Below are positions 43,360 through 53,004 of a stretch of 64,000 nucleotides of DNA, in pieces. Position 1 is the first letter of the stretch. Each line of letters opens with the position of its first letter. The notes under the pieces were generated by a model. The model ran no database searches and was not told where the DNA came from. It saw only the letters and a list, made by a program, of their open reading frames with translations. Position numbers and translations under genes: made by a program. The DNA comes from Desulfogranum marinum (GTDB lineage Bacteria; Desulfobacterota; Desulfobulbia; Desulfobulbales; Desulfobulbaceae): positions 124,001 through 188,000 of the forward strand of contig NZ_JAFFQD010000002.1 of the NCBI RefSeq assembly GCF_016918565.1. The letters are read 5' to 3'.

Positions 43360-46300
43360 TTACTTCCCGTCAGTAATTGACGTTTTCACTTGTTCCATAT
43401 TTTTACAACTCTTTTTATTTCCCAATTTGCACCCTGCTTCATAATAGGTCAATGCTTTATGTAAATCTATTTCAGTATCTTTCCCATATCTTAAAATTCT
43501 GCCTGCATTGTTACAGCTAATACCATTTTTCAGATCGCAGGCTTGGGTATATAACTGAAGCGCTACAGTTTCATTTTTTTCAAACCCATTACCTTGCTCA
43601 TAGAGCCAACCCAAATTATTACAGCCACTGCTACGACCTAACTCACAAGCATGCTTATATAAGCTTCCCGCAAAAACAGAATCTTTACTTACCCCTCTTC
43701 CATGTTCAAACATCCAGCCTAAATTTGAAAAACCCGACGCCGAACCCAAAATACATGCATTCTGAAATAAGCCTACAGCAATGCTATCATCACCTTGTAC
43801 ACCTATCTTATTTTTATACATCCAACCAGCACTATTACATGCGTCTTTATTTCCAAGCCTACATGCTTTTTTATATGCACTAATTGCTTGAAGCTCATCT
43901 CTTTCCTGGTAATTGCTATTTCGATGTAAATTTCCTAACTCGTTACACCCATAACTACTCTCCCCATTGCATGATTTTTCAAAGTAGTTCAGAGCCTGAT
44001 CAAAATTTTTCTCAGTTCCTTTCCCGTTTAGATACATTATCCCTAAATTCGAACAACTTACATTATTCCCTTGATCACACGCTTTATGATACAGCTCAAA
44101 GGCAGCCTCTTCACTCTTGGTTACCCCATTTCCCTTTTCATAGAGCCAACCCAAATTATTACAGCCACTGCTACAACCTAACTCACAAGCACGCTTATAT
44201 AAGCTTCCCGCAAAAACAGAATCTTTACTTACCCCTCTTCCATGTTCAAACATCCAGCCAAGTTCTGAAAAGCCCGACGCCGAACCTAATATACTTGCAT
44301 CCTGGTAGAAACCTACAGCAGCAGCGTCGGACGGGGGTACTCCAACTCCCTTTTTATACTTCCACCCAGCTTCCAAACAGCAATTTGCGTGATCAAGATT
44401 ACAGCCTTTTTCATAATACTTTACAGCTTCTGACAAATCGATTTCCATTAGTGTCATATCTTCATATATTTTAGCAACCTCAAAACAGCTATCTGCATAC
44501 CCTAGCTCACACGCTTGCCTTATAAATAGTTGCGCGGAATCAATGTCTTCTTCAATACCTCTGCCATTCTTATAGCACCACCCAAGGTTCCTGCACCCAA
44601 CAGGACTATTTAACTGACAAGACTTATCGAACATTTTAAACGCCAAATCATCATCTTGATCAGTGCCCATCCCGTCAAGATGTGCTAATCCCATCAAGTT
44701 GCAACCACCTGCATCGTTACCCTTACAAGCCTTTTTATATAAACTAGCCGCTATTTTCTCATCCTTCGCAACTCCAAGGGCAGATTGATGCATTTCCCCC
44801 AACTGCTTACAACCATGACCTCCTTCAAGGCCACACCCCTTTGTATAAAGTTGAAGGGCCTGATTATAATCTTTTTCAACCCCTACCCCATTTGCATACA
44901 TATTTCCAAGACGAGCGCAAGCTGCTCCAAAATCTTTATCACAAGCATTTTTAAATAAACCAAACGCGATATCTCTATTGATTTCAACGCCTAAACCAGC
45001 CATGTAAAGTGATCCTAAACTAGTGCAACATACGTCATCTCCCCCTTTACACCCTCTATCAAAAAAATAAGCCGCCAACTTCAAATTCTGAGTATCAGCA
45101 TCACCTTCACCAAAGTAAGTGTTTCCTAAAGCCGTATTAAAAGTAGTCCCACTAATTTTTTCTGCTTTTGTAAAATATTCGTTTGCTTTTGTTTCGTTAT
45201 ATTCGAAAACAACACCCATAATTGACCTTGTCCCTAAAAGCAAACAGGACTCCCAATGATTAGAGTTACATGCATACTCTAAATACTTAGTTGACTCTTC
45301 AATACTTATGTCAGTATTTGGCCCAATAATTCCACCAAGTAAATAACAGCCTTTTAGATACTCTAAGCGGCAAGCATATTTATAATATTGTACAGCCTTT
45401 TCAATATCTTGTTCGACACTTAGCCCCTTCTGATAAATGTCTCCCAGCAGATAACAAGCATAACCATAACTTAAACCACAGGCCTTGTTGTAAAAGTTGA
45501 TTCCTTGATCAATATCCTTATTTACATTTTTCCCGCCGAAGTACATATGGCCCAAGTAAGCACATCCTTTTGACTCAGACAAATCACATGCCTTCTTAAA
45601 GGGAACCACAGCATTTACATTATCTATTTCATCATATAAAATAATATTCTCCCCTAGTGCCACACAGGAGAGGCCATAGCCACTTTCACAAGCTATTCTG
45701 TGATAATCGATAGCTTTCCCAATATTAACCGGTACTCCTTCCCCGTTTTCGAACATTTTCCCAAGTCGATAACAGCCTCTTTCATCATTTACCGAACAAC
45801 TTTCCTCAAAGTATTTTGTCGCTAACAAGGTATTTTTCTTCACCCCTGCGCCATTTTTATACATCCAACCTAGATTTAAACACCCACTACCTTCGCCACT
45901 TTCACATGCTTTTTTCCATAGCTTTTTAACTTTATCAGAGTCTCCTAAATAATATGAGTTAGCTTTTTGCATGCACAATTGTAGGTCTATACCTTCGCAA
46001 ATCTTGGTTAAATAAGAAAATGCTTTTGTCTCATCATTGGTTAAGCGATAAACTGCCGGGCAGGTACTTGGGAAATAAGTGCACCATAATTCATTAAAAT
46101 CACGATCTTTTATACAAGCATAAACGATCAATACACCCATAAAGGTAAAAGCAGCCGCTATTAAAGCTATCTGCTTATACGGATCGCCTTCAATATTAAG
46201 AATTTTCTTCAGGAAGGTCTTGTAAAAGAGCATCATAAAAATTGTGGAAATAAAATATATCCAAGCTAATAAAGACGTAAAAAAAGTTGAATAAAAATAT

Positions 46301-46890
46301 ATTGAATAAGAACTGAAGACCCCGGCCATTTCAGCAAAAGAGACAACATTTTTACCGATAACCAATAAATAAATATTAATTGATACACATATTATCAAAC
46401 ATGAAACAACGACATCAACAATCAGCAATATAATGTGTAAAAAAAATGAGTCTATTTTTTCAACTTTGGAAAGCAAATATCTACTTTCTAACAGTGACAC
46501 ATAATCAGGGACTATATTAAGTATCGCTCCAAGGAACAGAGCTGACAAAATACTAATGTTTTCTCCAACTCTAGGGCCAACACTAGCATCACCAGCAGAA
46601 GAGAATAAAAAATAGAAAAATACAACAAAGGTAACTGAAGCTATAGAAGATGCTAAAAAACACCTGATTGAGAAATGCTTCTCCCCAAAAATATTATCCA
46701 TCCATAAGCAGAAAGATCGAGCCCAATTGTCTTTGTAATCACCCCACAGCCAAAACGTGACATCTTCCTGTATTTCCTTACCAAGGTGCCCACCCACAAA
46801 TCTAATGGTAACATATATAAATACGGCAGCAAGTAACGGGAAAAAAATAATAGGTGGCAGCAAGTCACCAAAATTATTTAAAAATTCCAC
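43360..46890 (-). CDS. giant membrane-anchored SEL1-repeat protein
   Basis: 1176 residues, GTG start with AGGTGA upstream. The N-terminal 280 residues hold about six hydrophobic helices (about 10-32, 76-98, 112-132, 148-178, 200-228, 240-262). From about residue 290 to the end run about 23-25 SEL1-type repeats of 36 residues (pattern ACxxGxxxGCxxLGxMYxxGxGVxxD...A), each with paired Cys as in Helicobacter Hcp proteins, so the repeats should be disulfide-bonded and extracytoplasmic. Two segments in the C-terminal part are near-identical at the DNA level (43600-43740 and 44140-44280). Base composition is visibly AT-richer than the neighbours, which suggests transfer. Function unknown; SEL1 proteins act as adaptors. 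Confidence 0.85.
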   Translation of the reverse strand: MEFLNNFGDLLPPIIFFPLLAAVFIYVTIRFVGGHLGKEIQEDVTFWLWGDYKDNWARSFCLWMDNIFGEKHFSIRCFLASSIASVTFVVFFYFLFSSAGDASVGPRVGENISILSALFLGAILNIVPDYVSLLESRYLLSKVEKIDSFFLHIILLIVDVVVSCLIICVSINIYLLVIGKNVVSFAEMAGVFSSYSIYFYSTFFTSLLAWIYFISTIFMMLFYKTFLKKILNIEGDPYKQIALIAAAFTFMGVLIVYACIKDRDFNELWCTYFPSTCPAVYRLTNDETKAFSYLTKICEGIDLQLCMQKANSYYLGDSDKVKKLWKKACESGEGSGCLNLGWMYKNGAGVKKNTLLATKYFEESCSVNDERGCYRLGKMFENGEGVPVNIGKAIDYHRIACESGYGLSCVALGENIILYDEIDNVNAVVPFKKACDLSESKGCAYLGHMYFGGKNVNKDIDQGINFYNKACGLSYGYACYLLGDIYQKGLSVEQDIEKAVQYYKYACRLEYLKGCYLLGGIIGPNTDISIEESTKYLEYACNSNHWESCLLLGTRSIMGVVFEYNETKANEYFTKAEKISGTTFNTALGNTYFGEGDADTQNLKLAAYFFDRGCKGGDDVCCTSLGSLYMAGLGVEINRDIAFGLFKNACDKDFGAACARLGNMYANGVGVEKDYNQALQLYTKGCGLEGGHGCKQLGEMHQSALGVAKDEKIAASLYKKACKGNDAGGCNLMGLAHLDGMGTDQDDDLAFKMFDKSCQLNSPVGCRNLGWCYKNGRGIEEDIDSAQLFIRQACELGYADSCFEVAKIYEDMTLMEIDLSEAVKYYEKGCNLDHANCCLEAGWKYKKGVGVPPSDAAAVGFYQDASILGSASGFSELGWMFEHGRGVSKDSVFAGSLYKRACELGCSSGCNNLGWLYEKGNGVTKSEEAAFELYHKACDQGNNVSCSNLGIMYLNGKGTEKNFDQALNYFEKSCNGESSYGCNELGNLHRNSNYQERDELQAISAYKKACRLGNKDACNSAGWMYKNKIGVQGDDSIAVGLFQNACILGSASGFSNLGWMFEHGRGVSKDSVFAGSLYKHACELGRSSGCNNLGWLYEQGNGFEKNETVALQLYTQACDLKNGISCNNAGRILRYGKDTEIDLHKALTYYEAGCKLGNKKSCKNMEQVKTSITDGK

Positions 46891-47453
46891 TTTTTCACCT
46901 ATGATACGGCAACAGAATAAAATGTAGCAAAAGACTAAATTCTACAATTAGCGCATAAAGTATGAACAAAGAAAAGGGGGCAAGTCTTCGCTTGACTCAT
47001 CTTGGTTGTACAGTGCCCCCAGGAGTCGGTTTTTCTAAAGTCAACATATTTCCACTAGATATTGACTGTCCTGTTGTCGGAAAACGCCAAGAATGACCTG
47101 AAGCAATTGCAATCTCAAATGGAATTTTTGTGACGTATCCATGTGAGACGAACTGTTGTTTCACAATCCTACACTTGTGTCGTAAGAACAATGGGTTACA
47201 TGGTACTTCTCTCGCTTGTTAATTTCAAATAAATAATAAAAATATCAGCTGTTTGGAAAAAGACGGTTGGCAGTTGATTTACTTGTCACACTCAGCCGGA
47301 TTAGAGGACCTGCCTCTTGTTTGCTGGTTGCGTGGAGGGAACCGAATCTCTTGAGGATTTTGATAGCAAGAAGCGACTGTAGCCATAAAATTATCAGTAA
47401 CAGCAAGTTCGTGTTTGCTGTTACTGACGAACTTTTGATCAGTTAGCGCATGC
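46891..47453. other. intergenic at the edge of the AT-rich segment
   Basis: 560 bp. A minus-strand frame 46997-47191 ends in GHSWRFPTTGQSISSGNM-like sequence that could be a protein remnant, but I recognise no family. The right part holds the terminator of the transporter gene. Confidence 0.35.
47395..47426 (-). terminator. terminator-like hairpin after the ACR3/BASS transporter gene
   Basis: CAGTAACAGCAA / TTGCTGTTACTG with an 8-base loop, about 30 bp past the stop; the leftward strand continues with ATAATTTTAT, a weak T-rich tail. Confidence 0.55.
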
Positions 47454-48434
47454 CTATTCTTTGGCAGGGCCGAAAACGCGATCAGTAAACTGGACATACC
47501 AGGCAGCAGACTGGACCTGGATAATGTAGGAAACCGCAATAACCAGGGCCGCGTTGGCACCGGCCTCGCCAAAGGCATTGATCGCAATCGCCAGGGCGAT
47601 GGAGAGGTTGCGCATCACGGTTCCGTAGACCAGGGCTATACCGTCTTCTCGACTGAAAAAGAATTTTGCAATAAAGGTGGAAAGGGAGAAGTTGAGCAGG
47701 TAGATCAACAGCAGCGGCATAAAAATAAGCAGCAGCAGCGAAGGCTCGCTCAAGATGGTTCGTGCTTTGAGCGCCATGGCTACAAAAACGATGCCCAATA
47801 CGCCGACCGTGGAAAGGGCAGGGAAGCGCGGAGCAATGTTTTGCTTAAAACCTTGGGGCGTATATTTTTTGAGCAGATATTGGCGGGTGGCAAACCCCAG
47901 GGCCATGGGCAGGAAAACGATAAAAAGAATCTGTTTGATCACCATCATGATATTGACATCCACTTCCGCTCCTAACAGTGCAAGCACATAAAAGGGCGTG
48001 GCAATGGAACCTAAGGTGAGGCCGATGATGGTCATATTGATGGCTGCCCCCATGTTCCCCTTGGCAAAACCGGTCCAGGAGATGGTCATGCCGCTGGTGG
48101 GGAGGAGCGCGGCCAGTAAAAGCCCAAGGGCCAGATAGGGTTGATCAGCAAAAAAGAGGCGCCCGAGTGCGTAGGCAACAAAAGGGATGATGGCAAAATT
48201 AATAATCTGGGTCACCAGCTGTAGTTTGACGTTCTTCAACCCATGGAGGAGGTGGTTGATATTCAAGGTGACCATCATCGGATAAACCATGAGAAAGGTA
48301 AGCGGCATGATCAGGCTTTTAAGGCCAACAGTTAGGCCGGGATCGGTAACACTGCCGAATAGAAACCCGGCAACGAGCATGATCGGGATGGCCTTGATAA
48401 GATTTTTATGGACTTTGAACAGTGCTTTCCACAT
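47454..48434 (-). CDS. ACR3/bile acid:sodium symporter superfamily transporter
   Basis: 326 residues, ten predicted membrane helices. The fold's two inverted halves are visible: LPTSGMTISWTGFAKGNMGAA in the first crossover region and GTVMRNLSIALAIAINAFGE in the second. These resemble Acr3-type arsenite permeases more than bile-acid carriers, and similar proteins are often labelled arsenic resistance proteins. No arsR or arsC is adjacent, so the arsenite role is uncertain. GGAG precedes the ATG. Confidence 0.8.
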   Translation of the reverse strand: MWKALFKVHKNLIKAIPIMLVAGFLFGSVTDPGLTVGLKSLIMPLTFLMVYPMMVTLNINHLLHGLKNVKLQLVTQIINFAIIPFVAYALGRLFFADQPYLALGLLLAALLPTSGMTISWTGFAKGNMGAAINMTIIGLTLGSIATPFYVLALLGAEVDVNIMMVIKQILFIVFLPMALGFATRQYLLKKYTPQGFKQNIAPRFPALSTVGVLGIVFVAMALKARTILSEPSLLLLIFMPLLLIYLLNFSLSTFIAKFFFSREDGIALVYGTVMRNLSIALAIAINAFGEAGANAALVIAVSYIIQVQSAAWYVQFTDRVFGPAKE

Positions 48435-48879
48435 AGTGACTCCATGTATGAGCCCGTTGATTTACTGTCTTTTTGCCCAATCTCTTCGTTATGCTGAAAA
48501 AATAATCCTCGGAATATCAAATGTATGCCTGTGGTTATTTTTTCAGCATGCCTTGATCTTGAACGAAAACCCTAGTAAATCAACAGACTCATGTATTACT
48601 TGAGAGGGATTATTAAGTGAACATATGCACAATTAATTCCAGGGGTGCCTGTTGTCAAGCAATGTTTAACAGGAAGGCTACCTATCCAAAATAGAGAAAA
48701 ATTGGAGACTGATGAGAAATTCGGGCTGATAGGCATTGTGGAGGAAGGCGTTTCTGTGTACATAGAAACGAGGTTCGTGTCGAAATCTTTTTCGATGGGC
48801 ATGGGTATTTTTCCGGTACCCGTTATGCCGCCTATAATAAAAAATGAATAGTTCTATTCATAACAACGAGGATGTTTGC
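48435..48879. other. divergent intergenic with repeats
   Basis: Holds copy 2 of the 150-bp palindrome (48449-48591) and the end motif ACTGATGAGAAATTCGGGCT (48708-48727). No gene. Confidence 0.5.
48449..48591. repeat. about 143-bp palindromic repeat, copy 2
   Basis: Ends TGAGCCCGTTGATTTACT (48449-48466) and AGTAAATCAACAGACTCA (48574-48591), inverted with two mismatches. Inner stem ATGCTGAAAAAATA / TTTTTTCAGCAT. The core (AATAATCCTCGGAATATC, TGTATGCCTGTGG) matches copy 1 at 28871-29021. It begins 15 bp upstream of the transporter start. Confidence 0.75.
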
Positions 48880-49152
48880 ATGCCAAAGTACATAATTGAA
48901 CGTGAAATCCCCGGAGCCGGGAATTTAACTGCTGAGGAATTAAAGTCTATCTCTCAGACATCGTGTGGGGTGTTACAGGAAATGGGCCCAAAGATCCAGT
49001 GGGTTCAGAGTTATGTAACCGATGATAAGGTGTATTGCGTCTATATTGCACCGGATGAAGCCTCCGTACGCAAACATGCTGAGCAGGGCGGTTTTCCAGC
49101 CAACAGCGTCGCTGCTGTGCATACAATGATTGACCCCACCACTGCAGAATAA
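48880..49152 (+). CDS. DUF4242 domain protein (nickel-binding-like family)
   Basis: 90 residues from the ATG at 48880 (GAGG upstream). A ferredoxin-like small protein: KYIIEREIPGAGNLTAEEL, QWVQSYVTDDKVYCVYIAPDEASVRKHAE, with the conserved C/H residues of the family in the second half (His at KHAE and VHTM). Members are annotated as nickel-binding or SCO4226-like. Single gene, strong terminator after it. Confidence 0.85.
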   Translation: MPKYIIEREIPGAGNLTAEELKSISQTSCGVLQEMGPKIQWVQSYVTDDKVYCVYIAPDEASVRKHAEQGGFPANSVAAVHTMIDPTTAE

Positions 49153-49187
49153 TTCCATGGCGTAAGCCATTTTGTTCTCCCTGCAAG

Positions 49188-49219
49188 GGCACCTTTTTCA
49201 TAGAAAGGTGCCTTTTTTT
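49188..49219 (+). terminator. intrinsic terminator of the DUF4242 gene
   Basis: Stem GGCACCTTT / AAAGGTGCC with a 7-base loop followed by seven T residues. Confidence 0.88.
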
Positions 49220-49759
49220 AGGGACGTATATTTCCCCTCAACTCTCTTGCCGCGCGATTGAATCAAAGAGACCTCTGGCCATGGGGACTTTGATCCCTCC
49301 CTGCACAGCCGTTAAACTGCCCATTTTTTAGTTGCACTCTTCCGCCCGGACTTGAAATAGCAGCCATGGACGTTCTCTGCATTGGAAAACGGGTAACCTG
49401 ATTGCTTCCTCTCCTTCACTGTTTATATTTTGATGGCGTCGTAAAAGTACGATCTACGGTGTTACAGGTTTTACCCGAGGCTTTGACATACCATATGTAT
49501 AGTCAAAGCCTCGAGCAAAACACTGCGCCTTGTATATCAAACTTTTGTACTTAGCCATCTTTAGTGAGTGATGGACTTTTTACGAGTCCATCATATTTTA
49601 GATTATCATAAATGAATGCCATTTAACCCGATCTCTCGGATTATGGCTTACCTGAGCTCGAACTAACTTGCTAATAATTCAAAATATCCTTAAGGTCTAT
49701 AGACATCGTAGAAGCACATCTTTTCGAACTAATTCGATAACAGAAAAGGGAGGAACGGT
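49220..49759. other. intergenic with repeats
   Basis: 540 bp with no gene. Contains a perfect 12-bp inverted pair CGAGGCTTTGAC (49476-49487) / GTCAAAGCCTCG (49502-49513) and the second copy of the 52-bp repeat (49542-49593). The last 60 bp should carry the promoter of the following hypothetical gene. Confidence 0.5.
49542..49593 (-). repeat. 52-bp hairpin repeat, copy 2
   Basis: On the minus strand it reads TGATGGACT, loop, AGTCCATCA, then CTCACTAAAGATGGCTAAG and TACAAAAG; one mismatch to 13663-13714. Confidence 0.85.
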
Positions 49760-50122
49760 ATGAGCACACAACTATCTTTCACCAAGGTGGAAAAGAAATT
49801 GCTGCCTAAATTTCGGGAGAATATTAACACCGCCGAGTCCACTGAAGATGTGAAGAAGTTTTTCAGCTATACTATACAGGATTTGCTCGCTGAGGTTTTT
49901 TCAGGCAAGCACTCTCCTGCCTACGATGATGCTGTTTTGGAATGCGGCAAAGAACCCTGTTTTAGCCTCAGTAGAGCTGTTCGCAGCCTGGAAGATTACG
50001 ACCATACTTGGGATAATTCCGATCTTTCCCACATTATTGAGCGATTTGCAGTCATTGCTGAACGTCGTCACAACCATCTAGAGAAAAATCCGGAAAAGAC
50101 GGAATCTAAAATACGAAACTAA
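49760..50122 (+). CDS. hypothetical small protein
   Basis: 120 residues with a strong GGGAGGA before the ATG. Highly charged, helical, no signal peptide or membrane helix (FTKVEKKLLPKFRENINTAE; DLLAEVFSGKHSPAYDDAVLEC; Lys/Glu-rich tail). Two Cys. No family recognised. It is followed by a 13-bp inverted repeat, which argues that it is a real transcription unit. Confidence 0.65.
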   Translation: MSTQLSFTKVEKKLLPKFRENINTAESTEDVKKFFSYTIQDLLAEVFSGKHSPAYDDAVLECGKEPCFSLSRAVRSLEDYDHTWDNSDLSHIIERFAVIAERRHNHLEKNPEKTESKIRN

Positions 50123-50125
50123 TTG

Positions 50126-50183
50126 TTTAATGGGTCAGGACAATTAACCTTCGTCATTTTTCATTTCACTCTGACCCATTAAA
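50126..50183. terminator. inverted repeat after the hypothetical gene
   Basis: TTTAATGGGTCAG (50126-50138) and CTGACCCATTAAA (50171-50183) are a perfect 13-bp inverted pair with a 32-base loop. Left arm overlaps the gene end by only a few bases after the stop. No T-run; may terminate both strands. Confidence 0.5.
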
Positions 50184-50286
50184 TGAGGGTTGGTTCTAAT
50201 TTTGATAACCCCACTCAGCCAGTTGGTTCTACGCATGTTCGCTTCGATGTAAATTTGACAGTTTTGCTACTGTCATCCGTCAACGT

Positions 50287-52428
50287 TTACTCCCTGCGGG
50301 ACGTAAACCCATTGGCTAATTTGAGTAATTGTTCGGTAACATCGGCAATATTGTAGAGCGATGTAAATTGTTGTTTTGGAATAGGCTGGCTGGATCCACG
50401 TATGCTATGGCGTATTTGTTTCAATATATTGATTATCCGAGTATTTCCCAAAGTTTTTCCAGTGGTTATGGATAGGCTGGTTTTCTGTAATTCCCCAACT
50501 ATATCATTTGCCAGGTGAGCTATCTCTGGAGAGAGCGCTGTGTGTTGATCACGGTGCACGCCAAAAGCGGAGATGTAAGCAAGTAAAGCGTGGTTGAGAT
50601 AGGTTAAAGTAAAAGCCTGCTGCCTGAATTGTTGTCTGTTGCGAGGCTCAAACTGCATGTCCTGCCAGGCACGTACCAATGCGTTATCAGCACGATGGGC
50701 CTCTCTGCGGGCGATCCGATATGGCAGATCATCTTCTCCTGTTGATTGAAGGTATTCTTCTAAAATGGCTTGGAAGTAGGACGTGTTTTTTGAAATTGCC
50801 TCTGCAATAAGAGCAGGCAATCGTTTGTACTGCCAATTGGGCCAAAGAAGACGTACGGAAATAATCGCGAGAGCCGAACCTATAAGCGTATCAATTAATC
50901 TGGGTAACATGATGGACGACGAACCTTTACCTGCCAGTAAATTGAATGCACACAGCACAAAAATAGTTATGAACATTACGGAAACAGAATAATTGCGGAG
51001 CTGCCAGAGAGAAAAAGCATAAGTTGAAACTAACAAAAGGAGCAGCTGTCCCTGAATAGTCGGCAAAATTTGGATAATGAGCACCCCGCCTACTACGCCG
51101 AGAATGGTACCTAAAATACGTTGATACAATCGTTGCCGGGTAGCACTATAGGTTGGCTGGCAAACAAATAGAGTCGTTAGAATGATCCATTCCCCCTTGG
51201 CAAGAGCAAAAATTTCAGAAATAGTAAATCCAACCAGGAAACAGAGACCCAGTCTAAAGGCATGGTGCAGGCGCGGACTTTGCCAGTCAAGCAGTTCTTT
51301 TGCTCGCAGCATAAGTGAGCGATTATCTTTTCTCAGTTTCGGTGTCAGCAGGCGTTGGCTGTCTTCATGTAAATTTTGCAGGGAAAGGTGGGAGCGAGAA
51401 AGGTTTCGAACTATCATCGCCACTGGTTGGTCAGGGGCAATGTCATGTTTTTTTAACTGATCGTTTAAAGCATCAACCATCCAACCCAGTGAGATCGGAT
51501 GGATGTAGGTTTTTCCGGCAAGTAAGCTTTCGGCGAATTTTTTACAGGCATGTGAATACTGGAGCAGCGTGTGACCTATCCCTTCCAGCAAAACCCGGTT
51601 GGCTTGGTCACTGCTGAGAAGATCGTATCGTTCATGGCTTGATGCCGCTCTTTCGTGAAGGTTTTGCAGCAGCATGAAATACCTCATGTAAGGCTGTAAG
51701 ACCGTCTTATCATCAATGGAATCCCCATAGCTGTTCAGCACTTCTTTGCAGCCATCCAGGGCACCGACTACCTGCACATTTAAAAGGGCTAACTGGTTAC
51801 GAATTTCTCCCTGCTTATTTTTATCACTTGGAAAAAGGCCGGCTTTAACCTCAAGGTATGTAGCAAGGGCGCCAAATCCGCGGGCCAAATGCTCATCGAG
51901 TGCACGCCAGGGATTTAAGTAGAGCAAGTACAATGAAAATAAACCATAGAACAGGGCACCCGCAGGTAAAAGAATAGGCTGCCAATACCAGGCAGGGCTC
52001 AGTGTGATAGTGAGCATAGTGTAGAGTCCGATCAGTTGGGCGCCAAAGGTTACGCCACGATACCGTTCTCCGAGGCTGCCAATAAGTACGAAGGCAATGG
52101 TGGAGGCAAAGAGACCACATCCCAGTAAAATTGGATATGGACGGAGCAGTTCTACCGACAGGCTTGATATGGCAAAGCAGATGACTTTGAGGGCCAGTGA
52201 TTTCATCCGTCCTTTCGGATGGTCATCGGTTTCTGAAAGAGCTCCGGCCAAGGCCCCTAGAGCGAGGGTTATTGCGAAAAACGACTCACCCAGCAAGACG
52301 AAAGGTGCCGTCAGCACGCCTATGGCTATTGTGACCTTGATTGCCCTAAGCCGGTCAGGGGAGGTAAGGAAATAATGAGTGAGCGATTTTTGCCACGAAA
52401 ATATCTGTTGTTTTAAAGAAGTGCTCAT
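50287..52428 (-). CDS. FUSC family inner-membrane protein, YccS-like
   Basis: 713 residues. Two membrane halves: about 25-165 (VTIAIGVLTAPFVLL, FAITLALGALAGALSETDD, the YccS N-terminal pattern) and about 385-520 (FRLGLCFLVGFTISEIF, WIILTTLFVCQPTYSATRQRLYQRILGTILGVVGGVL, the FUSC signature). Each half is followed by a helical cytosolic region. Relatives (YccS, AaeB) are putative efflux pumps of aromatic acids. Stands alone; no adaptor gene beside it. Confidence 0.92.
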   Translation of the reverse strand: MSTSLKQQIFSWQKSLTHYFLTSPDRLRAIKVTIAIGVLTAPFVLLGESFFAITLALGALAGALSETDDHPKGRMKSLALKVICFAISSLSVELLRPYPILLGCGLFASTIAFVLIGSLGERYRGVTFGAQLIGLYTMLTITLSPAWYWQPILLPAGALFYGLFSLYLLYLNPWRALDEHLARGFGALATYLEVKAGLFPSDKNKQGEIRNQLALLNVQVVGALDGCKEVLNSYGDSIDDKTVLQPYMRYFMLLQNLHERAASSHERYDLLSSDQANRVLLEGIGHTLLQYSHACKKFAESLLAGKTYIHPISLGWMVDALNDQLKKHDIAPDQPVAMIVRNLSRSHLSLQNLHEDSQRLLTPKLRKDNRSLMLRAKELLDWQSPRLHHAFRLGLCFLVGFTISEIFALAKGEWIILTTLFVCQPTYSATRQRLYQRILGTILGVVGGVLIIQILPTIQGQLLLLLVSTYAFSLWQLRNYSVSVMFITIFVLCAFNLLAGKGSSSIMLPRLIDTLIGSALAIISVRLLWPNWQYKRLPALIAEAISKNTSYFQAILEEYLQSTGEDDLPYRIARREAHRADNALVRAWQDMQFEPRNRQQFRQQAFTLTYLNHALLAYISAFGVHRDQHTALSPEIAHLANDIVGELQKTSLSITTGKTLGNTRIINILKQIRHSIRGSSQPIPKQQFTSLYNIADVTEQLLKLANGFTSRRE

Positions 52429-53004
52429 TGGGTTGATAATTCATACTTGTTGGAGTTTGGGGAACTGGTATAGCTAACCTGTTTTTCCAGCCTTTTATTG
52501 TTCCTGTTCAGCCAGTAACAAAGAATCACGCTTTACCCTCGATCTTGGACCTGTCTTAGAGGTTGGAAAATACGTTGGTCCTCACTACGAACAGATACCC
52601 TGAGCCATGATTATAATCCTCGGGTTAACCGTAATACAGTACACAGGTGGATTGCGGTTTACCAATAGAAGCAATTCTTAATCCATTTTTTACTGTCAAT
52701 AGTCTATTATCTGTAAAATCAGATTGTTACAATCTGGTAGGCGCAGGCAATATGAAGAATGGCAGTACATTTATGTTGGTTTATGTAAAATTATGTAGGT
52801 TTCGGGTAAACTGTTCAGCAGTACTCCACCCCCTTGTTGCAGGTGTCATACTTCTTTACCCAATGCAAGCGATGCTGCTGGAAACGTATCTGTCCTGTGG
52901 GGTATAGATAGGTTCAGCCGTTGAAATGTTTGCATTAACCAGATAGTATCAGAACTGGGGACACATAAGGTTATTTCCGTTCAACAAAGAGGTGCTCTCT
53001 GTCT
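52429..53004. other. divergent intergenic, 575 bp
   Basis: Between FUSC and the aminotransferase fusion gene. An 86-codon plus-strand frame at 52647-52907 lacks a ribosome site and coding character and is not called. No repeats noted. Confidence 0.4.

Noticed and set aside
46997-47191. 64-residue minus-strand frame as a gene
   Set aside because: No family recognised and weak start; could be a remnant but cannot be supported.
52647-52907. 86-residue plus-strand frame between FUSC and the fusion gene
   Set aside because: No ribosome site, mixed composition and no family likeness.
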